A stretch of DNA of 5,068 nt, taken from assembly GCA_025060085.1 (NCBI GenBank), contig JANXCM010000033.1, positions 1 through 5,068 of the forward strand. The letters run 5' to 3'. How positions within the stretch are numbered: the first letter of the stretch is position 1; each line of letters opens with the position of its first letter. This document shows, in pieces, positions 3,436 to 5,068 of this stretch. A program made the translations under genes and the position numbers. The notes beneath the pieces are model-generated. The model searched no databases. It was not told where the DNA came from and was given only the letters and a program-made list of their open reading frames with translations. The stretch comes from Patescibacteria group bacterium (GTDB lineage: Bacteria > Patescibacteriota > Minisyncoccia > UBA6257 > HR35).

Positions 3436-5068
3436 AAAAAAATTTAGAATTTGAATATTTTGTTGAATTAAAAATTGATGGTTTGGCGATTAAATTAGTT
3501 TATGAAGAAGGAATTTTAAAAATTGGCAGTACCCGTGGCGATGGTTATCTAGGAGAAGATGTTACTCAAAACATTAAAACTATTGAGGCAATTCCTCTTA
3601 GTCTTTTACCTTTAGATGAAATTATTGATAACCTTAAAAAATTCAACTTAAGAGAAAAAATAATCAATAACTTTAGAAATGGATATCCAAAAAAAATTGA
3701 AATAAGAGGAGAAGTTTTTATCCATAAAAAAGATTTTTTAAATTTAAATGAAGAAAGAATAAAAAATAATGAACAGACATTTGCCAACCCACGAAATGCT
3801 GCTTCAGGTTCTTTAAGACAATTAGATCCCAAAGTAACAGCTAAAAGAAAATTAGATTCATTTGCTTATGATTTGGTAACAAATTTAGGTCAAGAAACTC
3901 ATGAAGAAGAACATTTAATTTTGAAATGCTTAGGTTTTAAAGTCAATCCTTACACAAAAAAATGTAAAAATTTAGAGGAAGTTTTTGAATTTAAAAAAGA
4001 ATGGGAAGAAAAAAGAGAAGAATTAAGTTTTGAAATTGATGGTGTTGTTGTTCAAATAAATGAAAATAAAATTTTTGATAAATTAGGTGTAGTAGGAAAA
4101 GCTCCTCGAGGCGCTATTGCTTTTAAATTTTCTCCTAAACAGGCAACTACTATTGTAGAAGATATCATTGTCCAAGTTGGCCGAACAGGAATTTTAACTC
4201 CTGTCGCTATATTAAAACCAGTAGAAATTGGTGGAGTTACTATTTCTCGGGCTTCTTTACATAATGAAGATGAAATGAAAAAATTAGATATTAAAATTGG
4301 TGATACGGTAATTGTTGGTCGAGCAGGAGATGTTATTCCTCAAATTGTTGGAGTAATAAAGGATTTAAGAACAGGTAAAGAAAAAAAATTTGTCTTTCCT
4401 CAAAAATGTCCTATCTGTGAAAGTGAAATAATTAAAGAAGGAGCTTATTATAAATGCTCGAATCACAATTGTTATGCTTTACAAAAAGAGAAAATTTATC
4501 ATTTTGTTTCTAAAGGAGCTTTTGATATTGAGGGTTTAGGCCCTAAAATAATTGATAAATTAATCGATAATAATCTTATTAAAGACGCAGCTGATATTTT
4601 TTTATTAAAATCAGGTGATTTAAAGCAACTTCCTGGTTTTGATATTATCTCCGAAAGAAATTTATTAAGAAGTATTGAATTAAAAAAAAATATTAATCTT
4701 CCTAGATTAATTTATTCTTTAAGTATTCCTCATATTGGCGAAGAAAATGCCAAAATATTATCTAATTTTTTGAAAGAAAAAGCTAAAAAAGAAATTGAAC
4801 GACCAATAGAAATTTGGGAAATAGCTAACAAAATAAGCAAACTTAATTATCAATCAATTTTTGGTTTTGGACCTAAAATTGGTCAAGCTATTTATGAATG
4901 GTTTCAAAATAAAAAAAATAAAGAATTTTTACAAAAATTAACTGATCAAGGTGTAAAAATAGTTTCATCAGAAATAAAAGAATTTGTTTCTTCTCCCTTA
5001 AGAGGCTTAGTATTTTGCTTTACCGGTGAATTAAAAAATTATTCTCGCCAAGAAGCTAAAAAAATTGT
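3411..5068 (+). CDS. ligA: NAD+-dependent DNA ligase LigA, main part in the -1 frame, 3' end missing
   Basis: LigA seals single-strand nicks during replication and repair, using NAD+ to adenylate a lysine. The catalytic motif KIDG is at 3471-3482, followed by STRGDGYLGEDVTQN, the motif III region IEIRGEVFI (about 3700-3722), FANPRNAASGSLRQLDP, motif IV FEIDGVVV (about 4032-4055), and KFSPKQA (about 4125-4145) leading into the OB fold. A zinc-finger CPIC at 4407-4418 pairs with a C-x4-C (KCSNHNC). Helix-hairpin-helix segments follow (FDIEGLGPKIIDKL, LPGF, SIPHIGEENA, GFGPKIGQAI). The BRCT domain starts near 4995 (PLRGLVFCFTGEL) and is cut by the window edge. The frame is open from 3402; a TTG at 3411 is the only near-plausible start before the catalytic lysine, and the first in-frame ATG is at 4275, beyond it. 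This part therefore cannot be read as a normal independent gene; it should be joined to the piece ending at 3435. No further frame breaks were seen. Confidence 0.9.
   Translation, partial: MGRIKKLLEKNLEFEYFVELKIDGLAIKLVYEEGILKIGSTRGDGYLGEDVTQNIKTIEAIPLSLLPLDEIIDNLKKFNLREKIINNFRNGYPKKIEIRGEVFIHKKDFLNLNEERIKNNEQTFANPRNAASGSLRQLDPKVTAKRKLDSFAYDLVTNLGQETHEEEHLILKCLGFKVNPYTKKCKNLEEVFEFKKEWEEKREELSFEIDGVVVQINENKIFDKLGVVGKAPRGAIAFKFSPKQATTIVEDIIVQVGRTGILTPVAILKPVEIGGVTISRASLHNEDEMKKLDIKIGDTVIVGRAGDVIPQIVGVIKDLRTGKEKKFVFPQKCPICESEIIKEGAYYKCSNHNCYALQKEKIYHFVSKGAFDIEGLGPKIIDKLIDNNLIKDAADIFLLKSGDLKQLPGFDIISERNLLRSIELKKNINLPRLIYSLSIPHIGEENAKILSNFLKEKAKKEIERPIEIWEIANKISKLNYQSIFGFGPKIGQAIYEWFQNKKNKEFLQKLTDQGVKIVSSEIKEFVSSPLRGLVFCFTGELKNYSRQEAKKI
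3417..3442 (+). other. ligA: Frame-change site within ligA
   Basis: Between AFSWEEL in the upstream frame and RIKKLLEKN in the downstream frame the reading frame moves by -1. The site contains a run of six A (3423-3428) that forms the heptamer A AAA AAT in the upstream frame (3423-3429), the X XXY YYZ pattern of -1 slippery sites. TAG follows three bases later (3433-3435), and a second run of seven A lies at 3436-3442. One extra A in the first run, or a -1 slip there, would both give WEELKKLLEKN and restore the frame. I see no strong downstream hairpin, only AT-rich sequence. Whether this is an error, a mutation or a used recoding site cannot be decided here. Confidence 0.7.

Noticed and set aside
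3566..3832. An 88-codon open frame on the minus strand
   Set aside because: It lies entirely opposite the conserved ligase adenylation domain, has no recognisable motif, and is explained as a shadow frame of AT-rich coding sequence.
1..5068. CRISPR array, transposon ends, tRNA or rRNA, or UGA recoding
   Set aside because: No regularly spaced repeats, terminal inverted repeats, transposase motifs or cloverleaf-like GC-rich stretches were found, and the genes contain no in-frame UGA.

Overview
The window is very AT-rich (mostly A/T by eye) with short intergenic gaps and almost no Shine-Dalgarno sequences. Its gene content is a clamp-loader subunit, a block of small prepilin-like proteins and an NAD+-dependent DNA ligase. 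The wording of the pilins (for example FLAQEGLELVRAIRN in the second one) and of the ligase N-terminus (LFELEQKFPQFI, DSPTQRIGG, MLSFNDAF) most resembles Candidate Phyla Radiation bacteria (Patescibacteria, Parcubacteria-like). This placement is inferred from recall of family sequences, not from a search. No in-frame UGA was seen in the genes, which argues against the UGA-Gly recoded Gracilibacteria/SR1.

Layout: (1) 1-625, minus strand: 5' part of holA, DNA polymerase III delta subunit, running off the left edge. (2) 626-742: divergent intergenic region with an extended -10 element (TGTTATAAT) placed so that the first pilin mRNA would start at or next to its AUG. (3) 743-3116, plus strand: four short membrane-anchored proteins, three with a prepilin motif carrying Glu at +5 and a fourth without it. 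Their order fits the minor pseudopilin series FimT/GspH, PilV/GspI, PilW/GspJ, PilX/GspK, which in studied systems forms the priming tip complex of type IV pili and type II secretion pseudopili. The genes overlap by 53 nt and 1 nt, then have a 28-nt gap. (4) 3130-5068, plus strand: ligA, cut by the right edge inside the BRCT domain and interrupted near 3411-3440 by a frame change.

The most notable point is the ligA break. Domain Ia ends at a TAG (3433-3435), and the adenylation domain continues in the -1 frame with no in-frame ATG for over 800 bases. LigA is normally essential in bacteria, so this is either a sequence or assembly error, a real mutation, or a frame change rescued by slippage at an A-rich site (A AAA AAT). 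The spliced protein is about seven residues shorter here than E. coli LigA. A 22-nt deletion between short direct repeats would explain both the frame and the shortfall, but a single lost A would also restore the frame.

The pilin block and ligA lie on one strand with only 13 nt between them and no visible terminator, so they may share a transcript. I see no transposon, CRISPR array, RNA gene or clearly new multi-gene system in this window.
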